The notes beneath the pieces are model-generated. The model was not told the origin of the DNA and did not search any database. It saw nothing but the letters and a program-made list of their open reading frames with translations. DNA of 64,000 nucleotides from Niastella populi (GTDB taxonomy: Bacteria; Bacteroidota; Bacteroidia; Chitinophagales; Chitinophagaceae): assembly GCF_002078015.1 (NCBI RefSeq), contig NZ_LWBP01000001.1, positions 310,001-374,000 on the forward strand. The letters are read 5' to 3'. How positions within the stretch are numbered: position 1 is the first letter of the stretch; each line of letters begins with the position of its first letter. This document shows positions 27,872-36,584 of the stretch, one piece after another. Position numbers and translations under genes: made by a program.

Positions 27872-28291
27872 ATGAAAAAGATCCATATTGTTATACTGGT
27901 AGGCATAGCTGTAGGTATTATGATCCTTTTGAGCTTTATGGCCGACCTGTCTACCTATGAAACCCTCGCCTCGGCCCGTCAGAAAGAAGGAAAAACCGTA
28001 ACGGTGATTGCCAAGCTCGATAAATCGGCAGCAATACCCATCGAGTACGATCCGGCCAAAAACCCCAACCTCACCAAATTTTATGTAGTTGATTCACTGG
28101 GGAACAGGGCGCAGGTGCGTTACTATTTCGAAAAGCCTTTCGATATGGAGAAGAGTGATCGTATTGTGCTGAAAGGGAAAATGCAAGGCGATATTTTTGA
28201 AATCACCAGTAAGGATGGTATCCTTATAAAATGTCCTTCCAAGTACAAAGACGATCCCAAAGCTGCGCAGAACAACCTGACTCAAAACTAA
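27872..28291 (+). CDS. ccmE: CcmE-type haem chaperone, CXXXY variant
   Basis: The 139-residue protein has one N-terminal membrane helix and a small periplasmic OB-fold. Where classical CcmE has a haem-binding His, this protein has Cys121-Pro-Ser-Lys-Tyr125. That agrees with the CXXXY variant described in some archaea and sulfate reducers, where the Cys binds haem covalently. It passes haem to the CcmF lyase, whose gene starts nine bases downstream, so the two make a cytochrome c maturation pair. A promoter and a hairpin leader lie upstream. Confidence 0.88.
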   Translation: MKKIHIVILVGIAVGIMILLSFMADLSTYETLASARQKEGKTVTVIAKLDKSAAIPIEYDPAKNPNLTKFYVVDSLGNRAQVRYYFEKPFDMEKSDRIVLKGKMQGDIFEITSKDGILIKCPSKYKDDPKAAQNNLTQN

Positions 28292-28300
28292 TAACCTGTA

Positions 28301-30724
28301 ATGAAGTATATCGGTGAACACCTGTTACCCGGTCAGTTGGGACATTTTTTGATAGTACTTTCCCTGGTAGCGTCATTGGTGGCAACTATTGCCTATTTCA
28401 AAGCTTCCAATGCTACCTCACCCCAGGACCACGATAGCTGGAAAAAGCTGGCCCGCTTTGCATTTTTTATCGATGCGGGTTCGGTACTCACCACTTTCGG
28501 CATTCTTTTCTTTATCATTTCGAACCATTATCACGAATATTATTATGCCTGGAACCATTCGGATGTTTCCCTGAACCCCAAATACCTGCTCAGCAGTATA
28601 TGGGAAGGGCAGGAGGGCGCATTCCTTTTATGGGCCTTCTGGCAGTCCATCCTGGGCATATTGCTAATAAAAACAGGCAGGAAATGGGAAGCGCCCGTAA
28701 TGACGGTGATGAGTTTCGCCCAGTTTTGCCTGGCCACCCTTATTATCGGCGTGTATGTTTTCGATCTGAAAATAGGCAGCAGTCCGTTTTTACTTACCCG
28801 GCACCAGTTTCAGGATGCACCGGTATTTTCGGCCGCCGATTACCTGAGCCAGCCAAAAATAGCCAATGGTAACGGGTTGAACCAGTTATTGCAGAACTAC
28901 TGGATGGTAATACACCCGCCGGTTTTGTTCCTGGGTTATGCCAGCACCATTGTGCCTTTTGCTTTTGCCATTGCCGGGTTGTGGAAGAAAGATTTCGGGG
29001 GCTGGACCAAACAGGCCCTTCCCTGGTCGCTTTTTTCAGGCGCAATTTTCGGCCTCGGTATTATGATGGGCGCCGCCTGGGCATACGAATCGCTCACTTT
29101 CGGCGGTTACTGGGCCTGGGACCCTGTTGAAAACGCTTCGCTGGTTCCCTGGCTTATTATGGTAGCCGGTATCCATACCCAGGTTATTTACAATTCAACC
29201 GGGCACTCGTTACGGGCTACGCACTTTTTCTTTATAATGAGCTTCCTGCTGGTATTGTACTCAACGTACCTTACCCGCAGCGGCGATCTGCAGGATACTT
29301 CGGTGCACGCGTTTGTTGATTCGGGTATGAACTGGCAAATGCGCATCTGGCTGTTCCTCATTATTGTGCCTTCGCTGGTGTTGTTTATTGCGCGGTATAA
29401 AAAGATCCCGCACATTGCCAAAGAAGAGGAGTTCAACAGCCGCGAGTTCTGGATGTTCATCGGTTCGCTGGTATTGTTCCTGTCGGCCATGGCCATTATT
29501 ATTCCAACTTCTTTCCCCATTATCAATAAGATCTTCGGCACCAGCCTGGTGATCGGGGAAGACAAAGAATTTCCCTATAACCGTATCCAGATCTTCGTAG
29601 CGGTGGTGATCGGGGTGCTTACTGCTATTGGGCAATACCTCAAATACAAGAACACCTCAAAGCAATATCTCGTTAAGAAGCTGTTGTGGGCTACGGTAGC
29701 TTCCGTACTGGTGTCTGCATCTATCAGTTACTTCGGACAGATCAATTACGACAAATACGGCATCGGGTTCCTGGCCGCCATTCACCTTGCATTATTTGCT
29801 GCGGTGTATGCGGTTATTGCCAATGCAGCATACATTTTTACCGGTTTGAACGGAAAATGGAAAGCGGCCGGTGCATCGGTAGCGCACTTTGGTTTTGCAC
29901 TGATGCTGGTTGGCATCCTCATCTCTTCTTCCAAAAAAGAAGTGGTGTCGGTAAACACGTTCAACCCGCTCAATTTTGGTCCCGACAGGCCAAAAGAGGG
30001 TTTTGAGAACCTGACCCTTTTCCGCGGTGTGAAAACCGACATGGGCAAGTACTGGGCAACGTATGTAAAGGATTCGGCCACCGCCAATGGCAAGATCACC
30101 TGGTTTCAGGTTGATATGGAGCGCAAGGATGGCAGGGATAAGTTCACTCTGTACCCCAACCTCATAAAGAATACCAAAGGGCAGGAGGGGATGTCGAACA
30201 ACCCCGATTCCCGGCATTACTGGCATAAGGATATTTTCAGTTATGTGAACCATTCCAGCTCAGTGCAGGAAGGTACCGATACGGCGCAGTTCAAAAATCA
30301 TGTGGTAAAAACGGGTGATACGCTGTTCTATTCAGAAGGGTACATGATCCTCGATAGCGTTACGGTTAACCCCAATAATGAAAAATATAAGTTCACCGGC
30401 AGGGATACGGCTATTATGGCCAACCTGAGCGTTTATACAAAGGAGCAGCAAAAGCTGACCGCCCAACCGGTGTTCTATGTTCGCAACAATGGGGCGCAGT
30501 ATATAATGGATACGCTCTATTCGCAGGGGCTGGCCGTTGGGCTTACCCGCATTGCCGACGACAAACATTTGGAGATCAGTGTGAAGGAATCATCGCGCCT
30601 GGCGCCGTTCCTGGCCCTGAAGGTGCTTCAGTTTCCCTTTATCAACCTGGTTTGGCTGGGAACCATCCTGATGATAGCAGGTTTTGTAATGAGTATTGTG
30701 CGCAGGGTGAAGATGATGAGGTGA
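28301..30724 (+). CDS. ccmF: CcmF/CcsA-family cytochrome c haem lyase subunit
   Basis: The 807-residue polytopic membrane protein contains the tryptophan-rich haem-handling motif GGYWAWDPVENASLVPWL at about residues 268-285. The periplasmic His positions of CcmF are nearby (WMVIHPPVLFLGY), with about 14 transmembrane helices and a large periplasmic domain near the C-terminus (about 545-770). It attaches haem to apocytochrome c CXXCH motifs at the inner membrane. It lies nine bases after ccmE; the other ccm genes are not in this window. Confidence 0.94.
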   Translation: MKYIGEHLLPGQLGHFLIVLSLVASLVATIAYFKASNATSPQDHDSWKKLARFAFFIDAGSVLTTFGILFFIISNHYHEYYYAWNHSDVSLNPKYLLSSIWEGQEGAFLLWAFWQSILGILLIKTGRKWEAPVMTVMSFAQFCLATLIIGVYVFDLKIGSSPFLLTRHQFQDAPVFSAADYLSQPKIANGNGLNQLLQNYWMVIHPPVLFLGYASTIVPFAFAIAGLWKKDFGGWTKQALPWSLFSGAIFGLGIMMGAAWAYESLTFGGYWAWDPVENASLVPWLIMVAGIHTQVIYNSTGHSLRATHFFFIMSFLLVLYSTYLTRSGDLQDTSVHAFVDSGMNWQMRIWLFLIIVPSLVLFIARYKKIPHIAKEEEFNSREFWMFIGSLVLFLSAMAIIIPTSFPIINKIFGTSLVIGEDKEFPYNRIQIFVAVVIGVLTAIGQYLKYKNTSKQYLVKKLLWATVASVLVSASISYFGQINYDKYGIGFLAAIHLALFAAVYAVIANAAYIFTGLNGKWKAAGASVAHFGFALMLVGILISSSKKEVVSVNTFNPLNFGPDRPKEGFENLTLFRGVKTDMGKYWATYVKDSATANGKITWFQVDMERKDGRDKFTLYPNLIKNTKGQEGMSNNPDSRHYWHKDIFSYVNHSSSVQEGTDTAQFKNHVVKTGDTLFYSEGYMILDSVTVNPNNEKYKFTGRDTAIMANLSVYTKEQQKLTAQPVFYVRNNGAQYIMDTLYSQGLAVGLTRIADDKHLEISVKESSRLAPFLALKVLQFPFINLVWLGTILMIAGFVMSIVRRVKMMR

Positions 30725-31316
30725 GTTGACGAGTTGACTTGTTGACGAGTTGACTGGTTGACTGGTTGACTGGTTGACGAGGGAAATGCAGGGTGGGAGT
30801 TGAAAAGTTGAAGGGGATATACAGGTTAAGAGTTGACTGGTTGATGAGTTGACAAGTTGACAAGGGAAATGCAGGGTGGGAGGTGAAAAGTTGGGAGGGT
30901 AACGGTTGACAGGGCAGTTACAGAAGATAAAAATCAGGAAATTAAAGTTTTTAAAATATAAGGAAAAGGCCCCGCGTTAGCGGGGTTTTTGATTTTCAGG
31001 AATTTCCGGTAGCCGGCCAGCCTGCCCGGGCGCTGGCGAATTCGCCAATCACCACTCACCATTTACCCCCTTTTTTCACAACGGTGCAGCCCGGTCAGAT
31101 GGTGCTTTTCATGAGAAAGAGCAATGCCCAATAAGGGATTCGCCTTATTTCATAAAACGATCATCAGCCAACTGTTTGCCCTGATTAATTCGTATTGTAA
31201 CTTTAGTACAGTTCTTAAGGTTTTTTTAAGAATTATTTTGCAACATCAGGGGTTACGTTGCGTGTCTTTTGGAATTATTATTACAAGGAAATTGTATTAT
31301 ATTGTAGCACTCGAAA
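30725..31316. other. 592-bp spacer: GTTGAC words, terminator, and a promoter-like end
   Basis: It begins with GAGTTGACTGGTTGACTGG words (30725-30780, repeated at 30830-30860) and contains the terminator at 30968-30990. Near 31212-31232 is a TTCTTAA/TTAAGAA hairpin just after a TAACTTTA sequence, possibly the promoter and leader of the next gene. No coding region is recognised. Confidence 0.55.
30968..30990 (+). terminator. intrinsic terminator downstream of ccmF
   Basis: CCCCGC-GTTA-GCGGGG followed by TTTTT. It lies about 245 bases after the ccmF stop. Confidence 0.82.
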
Positions 31317-31958
31317 ATGACTGCAGAAAGAAAAATATTCAGGTTTGTAGTGGCGGTTTTAGCGCTTGTGGCGGTGTCGGTTAGTCCGGCAACTGGACAA
31401 ACGGCGCCCGACTCCATTCCACTGCCGCAGTTAGGCCCAAATGATACCATTCCGGTACCTGCCGTGATCCACGATCATGAGTATGTGCCGCTTGAAACGC
31501 TCGAGTGGACCTGGGTTCAGGTTCCCTATCCCAAGCATTTATTAAAGAAAAAACAAGCGTGGACGCGTTTACGCAATGCCGTGTATGTAACCTATCCATA
31601 CGCCCGCAGGGCCGGGGCTATCATGAACGATATCAATGCGCGGATCGTACACATGAATGATTCGGATAAAAAGAAATACATCCATTCCCGCGAAAAGGAA
31701 CTGAAGAAACAGTTTGCCGAACCGCTCAGCGAACTATCTATTTACCAGGGAAAAGTATTGATGAAACTGATCAACCGGCAAACGGGGAATAACTGTTATA
31801 ACATCATCAAAGAATATAAAGGTGGTTTTACCGCCAGGGCCTGGCAAACCGTTGCCTTTGTATTTGGCAGCAACCTGAAACAGCCCTACAATGCCAATGG
31901 CGATGAGCGGGAAATAGAGATGATTGTGCAGGAAGTGGAGCGGATGCATAGGATGTGA
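31317..31958 (+). CDS. secreted DUF4294-family protein
   Basis: The 213-residue protein has a signal peptide (to about SPATGQ, residue 28), a short Pro-rich linker and the conserved body WTRLRNAVYVTYPYARRAG, IMNDINARI, LSIYQGKVLMKLINRQTGNNCYNIIKEYKGGFTA. This matches DUF4294, a periplasmic Bacteroidota family of unknown function. A GTCCCGC terminator follows at 32141. The gene is isolated, so the neighbourhood gives no hint. Confidence 0.85.
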   Translation: MTAERKIFRFVVAVLALVAVSVSPATGQTAPDSIPLPQLGPNDTIPVPAVIHDHEYVPLETLEWTWVQVPYPKHLLKKKQAWTRLRNAVYVTYPYARRAGAIMNDINARIVHMNDSDKKKYIHSREKELKKQFAEPLSELSIYQGKVLMKLINRQTGNNCYNIIKEYKGGFTARAWQTVAFVFGSNLKQPYNANGDEREIEMIVQEVERMHRM

Positions 31959-32140
31959 GTTGACGGGTTGACGGGGGAGTTGAAAAGTTGATAGAGTTGA
32001 TACAGGTGATAGGGGTAAGTTGACGCGTTGACGAGTTAACTTGTTGACCAGGACGTTGAAAAGTCGATACAGTTGATAAAGGTGTGGCACCAAGTAAGAG
32101 GGAAGAAGTAAGAAGCAAAAAAATCAAGATATTCTGAAAA
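31959..32140. repeat. GTTGACGGGTTGAC / GTTGATAGAGTTGATA word spacer
   Basis: Directly after the DUF4294 stop, whose TGA is the start of the first GTTGAC word, there are GTTGACG words at 31960-32045 mixed with GTTGATACAGGTGATA words. No gene is present. Confidence 0.55.
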
Positions 32141-32167
32141 AGTCCCGCTAACGCGGGACTTTTTTTA
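32141..32167 (+). terminator. intrinsic terminator after the DUF4294 gene
   Basis: AGTCCCGC-TAAC-GCGGGACT followed by TTTTTT; AAAAA on the left side makes it potentially bidirectional for the convergent rfaE2 gene. Confidence 0.9.
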
Positions 32168-32295
32168 TGAGTTGAGTGTAGCGTTTTATTAGCGTTTTTG
32201 TAGCTAAAGTTTCGGACTGCCGCCAACGATGATTAGTCTAAGGTATAAGACTTTCACGTTTGCCGTTTGCCGATTCACGTTTGCCGTTTGCCGAT

Positions 32296-32784
32296 TCACG
32301 ACTGCATTCTCTCAATGATCCCCGTCGTAGAAAACCCTTCCACAATAGGATTGATGATCACTTTTCCACCCGCTGCCATAACTTCTTGGGCGCCTACAAT
32401 TTGTTCAAGGGTGTAATCGCCGCCTTTCACCAGCACATCGGGTTGCAGGGTAGTGATGAGGTTCAGCGGTGTATCTTCTTCAAAAATGACCACCATATCG
32501 ACCATCAGCAGCGATGCCAGTACAAGCGCCCGCGACTGCTCATCGTTAACCGGGCGGCTGTCGCCTTTTAACCGTTTGGTGCTGGCGTCGGAGTTCAGTC
32601 CAACCACCAGGTAATCGGCTTCTGCCGCCGCCTGTGAAAGCGAAAAAATATGGCCACGGTGCAGTATATCGAACACTCCATTGGTAAATGAAACCTTTTT
32701 ACCGGTCACCCGCCATTGATTCACTCTATGAACAGCTTCATTCAACGTGCATACCCTGGTGGGAATGATATCAGCTTTTCTCAT
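32296..32784 (-). CDS. rfaE2: D-glycero-beta-D-manno-heptose 1-phosphate adenylyltransferase
   Basis: The 162-residue nucleotidyltransferase has FTNGVFDILHRGHIFSL (the HXGH nucleotide motif), VGLNSDASTKRLKGDSRPVND and VKGGDYTLEQIVG, and ends with the STTGIIERM signature. It corresponds to the C-terminal half of E. coli HldE as a separate protein. It activates heptose-1-phosphate with ATP for the lipopolysaccharide core. Its start overlaps the end of the membrane-protein gene upstream by 14 bases, so the two are co-transcribed. Confidence 0.93.
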   Translation of the reverse strand: MRKADIIPTRVCTLNEAVHRVNQWRVTGKKVSFTNGVFDILHRGHIFSLSQAAAEADYLVVGLNSDASTKRLKGDSRPVNDEQSRALVLASLLMVDMVVIFEEDTPLNLITTLQPDVLVKGGDYTLEQIVGAQEVMAAGGKVIINPIVEGFSTTGIIERMQS

Positions 32785-33793
32785 TAACTGTAATGCTTTT
32801 ATTGAAATAGGGTAATAAGGTCAGCGCGATAAAACCGCTGATCAGGGCAAAAAAGAACTGCACCGACCACATCAGTTGTCCGAACGCAAAACCAAGCGTT
32901 TCTTTTAATCCGTATGCCAGCATGGTATTCTGCACAAAAAGTGCGTATACGCCGAGGCCTGCCCCGGGCGCCGGAACGATCATGGCAAGGCTGCCCATGG
33001 TCAAAACCGATAAGGCTTGCGGAATGCTGTAAACGGCGGTCTCTTTCATGGCCCAGAAACCGATCTGAACGCTCAGGAGGTACATGGTCCAGATGAAAAG
33101 GGTATGAAAGATGAACCAGCCTTTGTTCTTCAGGTACCGAACGCTGGTTATGCCATGCCATATGCCTTGGAAAATGGTCTTTATCTTTTGAATGAACCTG
33201 CTGTGCGAGAATTTTTTGAAAACGATCACTACCGCTGTAACGGCCACCAGAAGTATGGCCAGCAGGATGAAAATGCGGGTAGTGGAGAACGCCCCGGCTT
33301 TGGTTTGAACGATCTTGTTCAGTTCTACGCTCAGGTAACCGCCAATAACATCGGCCTGGGTGGCAATGGTGATCACGATCACGAGTAACAGGCAAAGCAC
33401 ATCGAAAGCGCGCTCGGCCACAATAGTGCCCACCAGTTTATCGGCAGGTACTTTTTCGTAACGGGCCAGAATGGTGCATTTCAGCACTTCGCCCAGCCGC
33501 GGTATGGCCAGGTTGGCCATATAACCAATGAGCACCGCCATATAGGTATTAAAAACCCGCGGTTTATACCCCAGCGGCCCCATTAAGATCCTCCACCGCA
33601 ATGCCCGGCTGTAATGGCTTAACAACAGGGTGATCATAACGGGTATGATCAGCAGGTAGTTTGCATTGCGGAAGGCGTTTTTGATATCGTCCCAGCCTTT
33701 ATCACTAATATCCTTCACCGACCACCATACCAAAAAAATACTGAGCCCCAGAAACAGGATATACTGTAAAACGCTCAGAATTTTTTTATTCAT
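32771..33793 (-). CDS. flippase-like membrane protein (LPG synthase TM / UPF0104 family)
   Basis: The 340-residue protein has about eight transmembrane helices with the family's LLSHYSRALRWRILMGPLG, IGYMANLAIPRLGEVLKCTIL and MVVPAPGAGLGVYALF-like text (here MIVPAPGAGLGVY). These are the conserved features of the MprF N-terminal/AglD-type flippase domain. It probably moves a lipid-linked substrate across the inner membrane. The 14-base overlap with rfaE2 suggests a cell-envelope glycolipid role, which is an inference. Confidence 0.88.
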   Translation of the reverse strand: MNKKILSVLQYILFLGLSIFLVWWSVKDISDKGWDDIKNAFRNANYLLIIPVMITLLLSHYSRALRWRILMGPLGYKPRVFNTYMAVLIGYMANLAIPRLGEVLKCTILARYEKVPADKLVGTIVAERAFDVLCLLLVIVITIATQADVIGGYLSVELNKIVQTKAGAFSTTRIFILLAILLVAVTAVVIVFKKFSHSRFIQKIKTIFQGIWHGITSVRYLKNKGWFIFHTLFIWTMYLLSVQIGFWAMKETAVYSIPQALSVLTMGSLAMIVPAPGAGLGVYALFVQNTMLAYGLKETLGFAFGQLMWSVQFFFALISGFIALTLLPYFNKSITVNEKS

Positions 33794-33819
33794 ATGGGGG
33801 TTTATTTACTACAAAAATA

Positions 33820-33972
33820 GGTTAACCTGTTAACAAGTTAACAGGTTCATAAGTTAACAAGATAATAAGTTGATCAGTTGAAAAACTGACAGGGAAATTT
33901 TGCCAAAAAATTGATCAGGTCAATAAATTATATGAGTGCAGTTCCCCTAAATCAAGTTTCCAGGTTCGTCAA
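33820..33972. repeat. GTTAACAGGTTCATAAGTTAAC word spacer
   Basis: Words of the GTTAACAAG/GTTAACAGG type (33828-33860) lie between the panD stop and the flippase start. No gene or clear hairpin terminator is present. Confidence 0.45.
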
Positions 33973-34317
33973 CTATAATTTATTACCGGTTTGCGGGAAC
34001 ACCACCGAAGGTTTGAAAGATTTTGCTTTTTCAAAATCGATGGTAGCATAGGAAATTACGATCACGATATCGCCTACAGCGCCCTGGCGGGCGGCGGGTC
34101 CGTTCAAACAGCAAACGCCTGAACCGCGTTTGCCTTTAATTAAATAGGTTTCTATGCGGGTGCCGTTATTTACGTTTACGATCTGAACTTTTTCATATTC
34201 GATCATGTTGGCGGCATCCATCAGGTCTTCATCGAGCGTCAGACTGCCAACATAGTTAAGGTTTGCCTCTGTAATGGTTACGCGGTGTATTTTCGATTTC
34301 AGGATCTCTATCTCCAT
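33973..34317 (-). CDS. panD: aspartate 1-decarboxylase (pyruvoyl enzyme)
   Basis: Starting at the ATG at 34317 the product is 114 residues, beginning [16 protein letters not shown], as PanD should. Gly24-Ser25 is the self-cleavage site that forms the pyruvoyl cofactor; [21 protein letters not shown] is the conserved active-site region. It makes beta-alanine from aspartate for pantothenate. The frame extends 37 codons upstream but that part is unrelated. panC lies directly upstream in the same direction, 138 bases away, forming a pantothenate pair. Confidence 0.94.
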   Translation of the reverse strand: MEIEILKSKIHRVTITEANLNYVGSLTLDEDLMDAANMIEYEKVQIVNVNNGTRIETYLIKGKRGSGVCCLNGPAARQGAVGDIVIVISYATIDFEKAKSFKPSVVFPQTGNKL

Positions 34318-34455
34318 GATGATATACTTGTTTTTCGATTTTATAGACGGGCGCAAGCTAGTGAATAAAAGGGAACGAGGCAACTGGGCATCCAGGCAAC
34401 CGGTAAAAGGTATAAAGTTAATTTTCAATGCGATCTGTTCGTTGCCTTTTTGCCG

Positions 34456-35319
34456 TTATGCCTCGTTCAACAGCATATTGTCGATCAGCCGTACATCGCC
34501 TAAGAATGCGGCTACCAGGGCAACCCGTGGCCCCTGGTAAATGGTGGCCATCGTGGCGGTAGCGGGCTGCAGGGTATGGGCGTCGGCGAGTTCTACATAA
34601 TCGATGCTAAAACCGGCATCGGTAAGCATTTTTGTGGCTTTTTCCTTTACAACAGGCCAGGTGGTCCCCTGGTTGCTTTCCTGCTTAATTAACGTCAGGC
34701 ATTTATATATGGTTGTAGCTTTTTGCCGGTTTTCAGGCGAAAGACGCATGTTGCGGCTGCTCATGGCCAGTCCGTCAGCTTCGCGCAGGGTAGGGCAGGC
34801 AATCAGTTCGGCAGGGCTTTTCATCAGTTGCAACAACCGGCTTACTACCATACATTGCTGGTAATCTTTCTGTCCCATGAATAATTTATGGGGCAGAACC
34901 ATAGTCAGCAGCCGGTTCATAACCTGGCAAACCCCCTGAAAATGGCCGGGGCGGTATTTCCCTTCAAGCAAAGTTTCCAGGTAACCCAGGTCATATTGTT
35001 CAAGGTTACTGGTGCCCTGTGGATACATTTCAGCAATGGCCGGCAGGAAGAGGGCGTGGCAGCCGGCCGCTTCGAGCTTTACAATATCCGGTTCTATTGT
35101 TTTGGGGTATAACTGGTAATCGTTAGGATTATTGAATTGGGTGGGGTTTACAAATATGCTGCAAACCGTTACCGCGGTGGCTTTTTTCGACTGGTCGATA
35201 AGGGCAATGTGGCCACTGTGAAGGGCGCCCATGGTGGGCACAAAGCCGATTTGTTTACCGGCTGATTTTTGTTGTTGAATATACCGGGCAAGCTGGTCGG
35301 CATATTTGAAAATGATCAT
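34456..35319 (-). CDS. panC: pantothenate synthetase
   Basis: The 287-residue protein has VPTMGALHSGHIALI (HIGH-type motif), FVNPTQFNNPNDYQLYP, KLFMGQKDYQQCMVV and the SSRNMRLSPENR loop. It joins pantoate and beta-alanine with ATP in the cytoplasm, using the beta-alanine made by PanD next door. It is transcribed away from the GT5-like gene at 35602, an arrangement often seen in Bacteroidota. Confidence 0.96.
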   Translation of the reverse strand: MIIFKYADQLARYIQQQKSAGKQIGFVPTMGALHSGHIALIDQSKKATAVTVCSIFVNPTQFNNPNDYQLYPKTIEPDIVKLEAAGCHALFLPAIAEMYPQGTSNLEQYDLGYLETLLEGKYRPGHFQGVCQVMNRLLTMVLPHKLFMGQKDYQQCMVVSRLLQLMKSPAELIACPTLREADGLAMSSRNMRLSPENRQKATTIYKCLTLIKQESNQGTTWPVVKEKATKMLTDAGFSIDYVELADAHTLQPATATMATIYQGPRVALVAAFLGDVRLIDNMLLNEA

Positions 35320-35601
35320 TTAACGAAATTTTAAGTTATATGCGCGCTGTTAGTGTTTCTAGGGTGAAAGAAGGCTGAAAGCCGCAAGCTTCAAGCCGCA
35401 AGCTTCAAGCTGCAAGCAAATACAAATACAAATTACAAATACAGCCGAAAGCCAAAAACAAAAGCCTGGAAACCCGGGACACTGAACATCGATCTGCTGT
35501 CCGGGAATGCCTGACTTTATCGGGACTAGCTTACAACTAATAAAAAAACCTTAACTTTGCACCCTGATTTTTAAAAGTTAGCTCATCAACTATTATCTAT
35601 A
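35320..35601. other. panC / GT5 divergent region with GCTTCAAGCCGCAAGC words
   Basis: GAAGGCTGAAAGCCGCAAGC and GCTTCAAGCTGCAAGC words fill 35370-35450. A TAACTTTG promoter element lies at 35552-35559. No gene is present. Confidence 0.55.
35552..35559 (+). promoter_or_regulatory. -7 element (TAACTTTG) before the GT5-like gene
   Basis: A perfect TAnnTTTG followed by C, giving a leader of about 37 bases; no obvious -33. Confidence 0.5.
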
Positions 35602-36414
35602 ATGCTGACAAAGAAAAGAATTTTATTTATTGCTAACGAAATGTCCCCCTACCTGGAGTTAACAGAATTCTCTGAAACGGTTAACCGGTTGGCAATAAAG
35701 GCAAACGAAAATGGCTTTGAAGTACGTTGTATCATGCCCCGGTTTGGGGTTATCAACGAAAGACGTCATCGCCTGCATGAAGTGGTTCGGTTGTCGGGCA
35801 TTAATGTTTCTGTAGGTAATGATGATTATCCCCTGCAAATCAAAGTAGCCTCTTTACCCAACGCCCGGTTACAGGTTTACTTTCTGGATAATGAAGACCT
35901 GTTCAAACGCAAGTTCATCTTCCATGATGAAGGAGAGAAATGGTTTGACGACAATGACCTGCGCACCGCATTCTTCTGTAAAGGCGCCCTGGAAACGGTT
36001 AAGAAATTCGGCTGGCCCCCGGATATCATTCATTGCAGCGGCTGGATGACCGGTTTAATTCCCCTGTACCAAAAGACAGCCTACAAAAAAGAGCCGGTAT
36101 TCTCACACAGCAAGGTCATATATACCATCGGCAACAATACACACAAGGAGAAACTGGGTGATGATTTTCTGAAGATCGCTTCTATCAGCTCTGTCGTAAA
36201 AGAAAAAGACCTCGAGCCATTCAAAGAAGGTACTACCACGGCCATGATGCGTGGCGGCGCCACGTATGCCGATGCCATTACCTTTGGCGCCGATAAGGTT
36301 GACAAAAAGCTGGTTGAGGATTTTGGAAAGGTAAAAGGTAAGAAGGTGCTCACTTACAATGCCGAGTCGGACCTTACAGATTACCTGCAACTCTATCACG
36401 ATTTAACCAAGTAA
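35602..36414 (+). CDS. glycogen/starch synthase-like protein, GT5 N-terminal domain only
   Basis: The 270-residue protein matches the N-terminal Rossmann domain of GT5 starch synthases (ILFIANEMSPYLELTEFSETVNRLA, the DPWFDDNDLRTAFF-like WFDDNDLRTAFFCKG, and DIIHCSGWMTGLIPLY). The C-terminal GT-B domain and its nucleotide-sugar residues are absent, and full enzymes are about 480 residues. Short GT5-like proteins beside panC are usual in Bacteroidota, so this is a stable family rather than a broken gene. The role is unknown; ordinary glycogen synthesis is unlikely without the second domain. Confidence 0.85.
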   Translation: MLTKKRILFIANEMSPYLELTEFSETVNRLAIKANENGFEVRCIMPRFGVINERRHRLHEVVRLSGINVSVGNDDYPLQIKVASLPNARLQVYFLDNEDLFKRKFIFHDEGEKWFDDNDLRTAFFCKGALETVKKFGWPPDIIHCSGWMTGLIPLYQKTAYKKEPVFSHSKVIYTIGNNTHKEKLGDDFLKIASISSVVKEKDLEPFKEGTTTAMMRGGATYADAITFGADKVDKKLVEDFGKVKGKKVLTYNAESDLTDYLQLYHDLTK

Positions 36415-36449
36415 GTTGAAAGTTATAAAAAGTAGTAAGTTTTAAGTAA

Positions 36450-36529
36450 TAAGTTATAAGTGATTAGATGTTCACATGTAATTAACAATTACCTATTTCA
36501 TCAACATAATACTTAGAACTTATAACTTA
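36450..36529. repeat. 12-bp inverted repeat TAAGTTATAAGT / ACTTATAACTTA
   Basis: The arms lie at 36450-36461 and 36518-36529 and are perfectly complementary, with extra AAGTTATAA words outside. They occupy the GT5-metK spacer. No SAM riboswitch was recognised here. Confidence 0.7.
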
Positions 36530-36535
36530 TAACTA

Positions 36536-36543
36536 TATTTTTG
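36536..36543 (+). promoter_or_regulatory. -7 element (TATTTTTG) before metK
   Basis: It matches TAnnTTTG, followed by C, and lies 41 bases before the metK ATG. No -33 was seen; it partly abuts the inverted repeat. Confidence 0.5.
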
Positions 36544-36584
36544 CTCCCATTAATATTCTATACAATTCCAACAAACAAAGATTT

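Noticed and set aside
36415-36584. SAM riboswitch before metK
   Set aside because: The spacer holds only an AAGTTATAAGT inverted repeat and a promoter element; no conserved SAM-binding junction sequence is visible.
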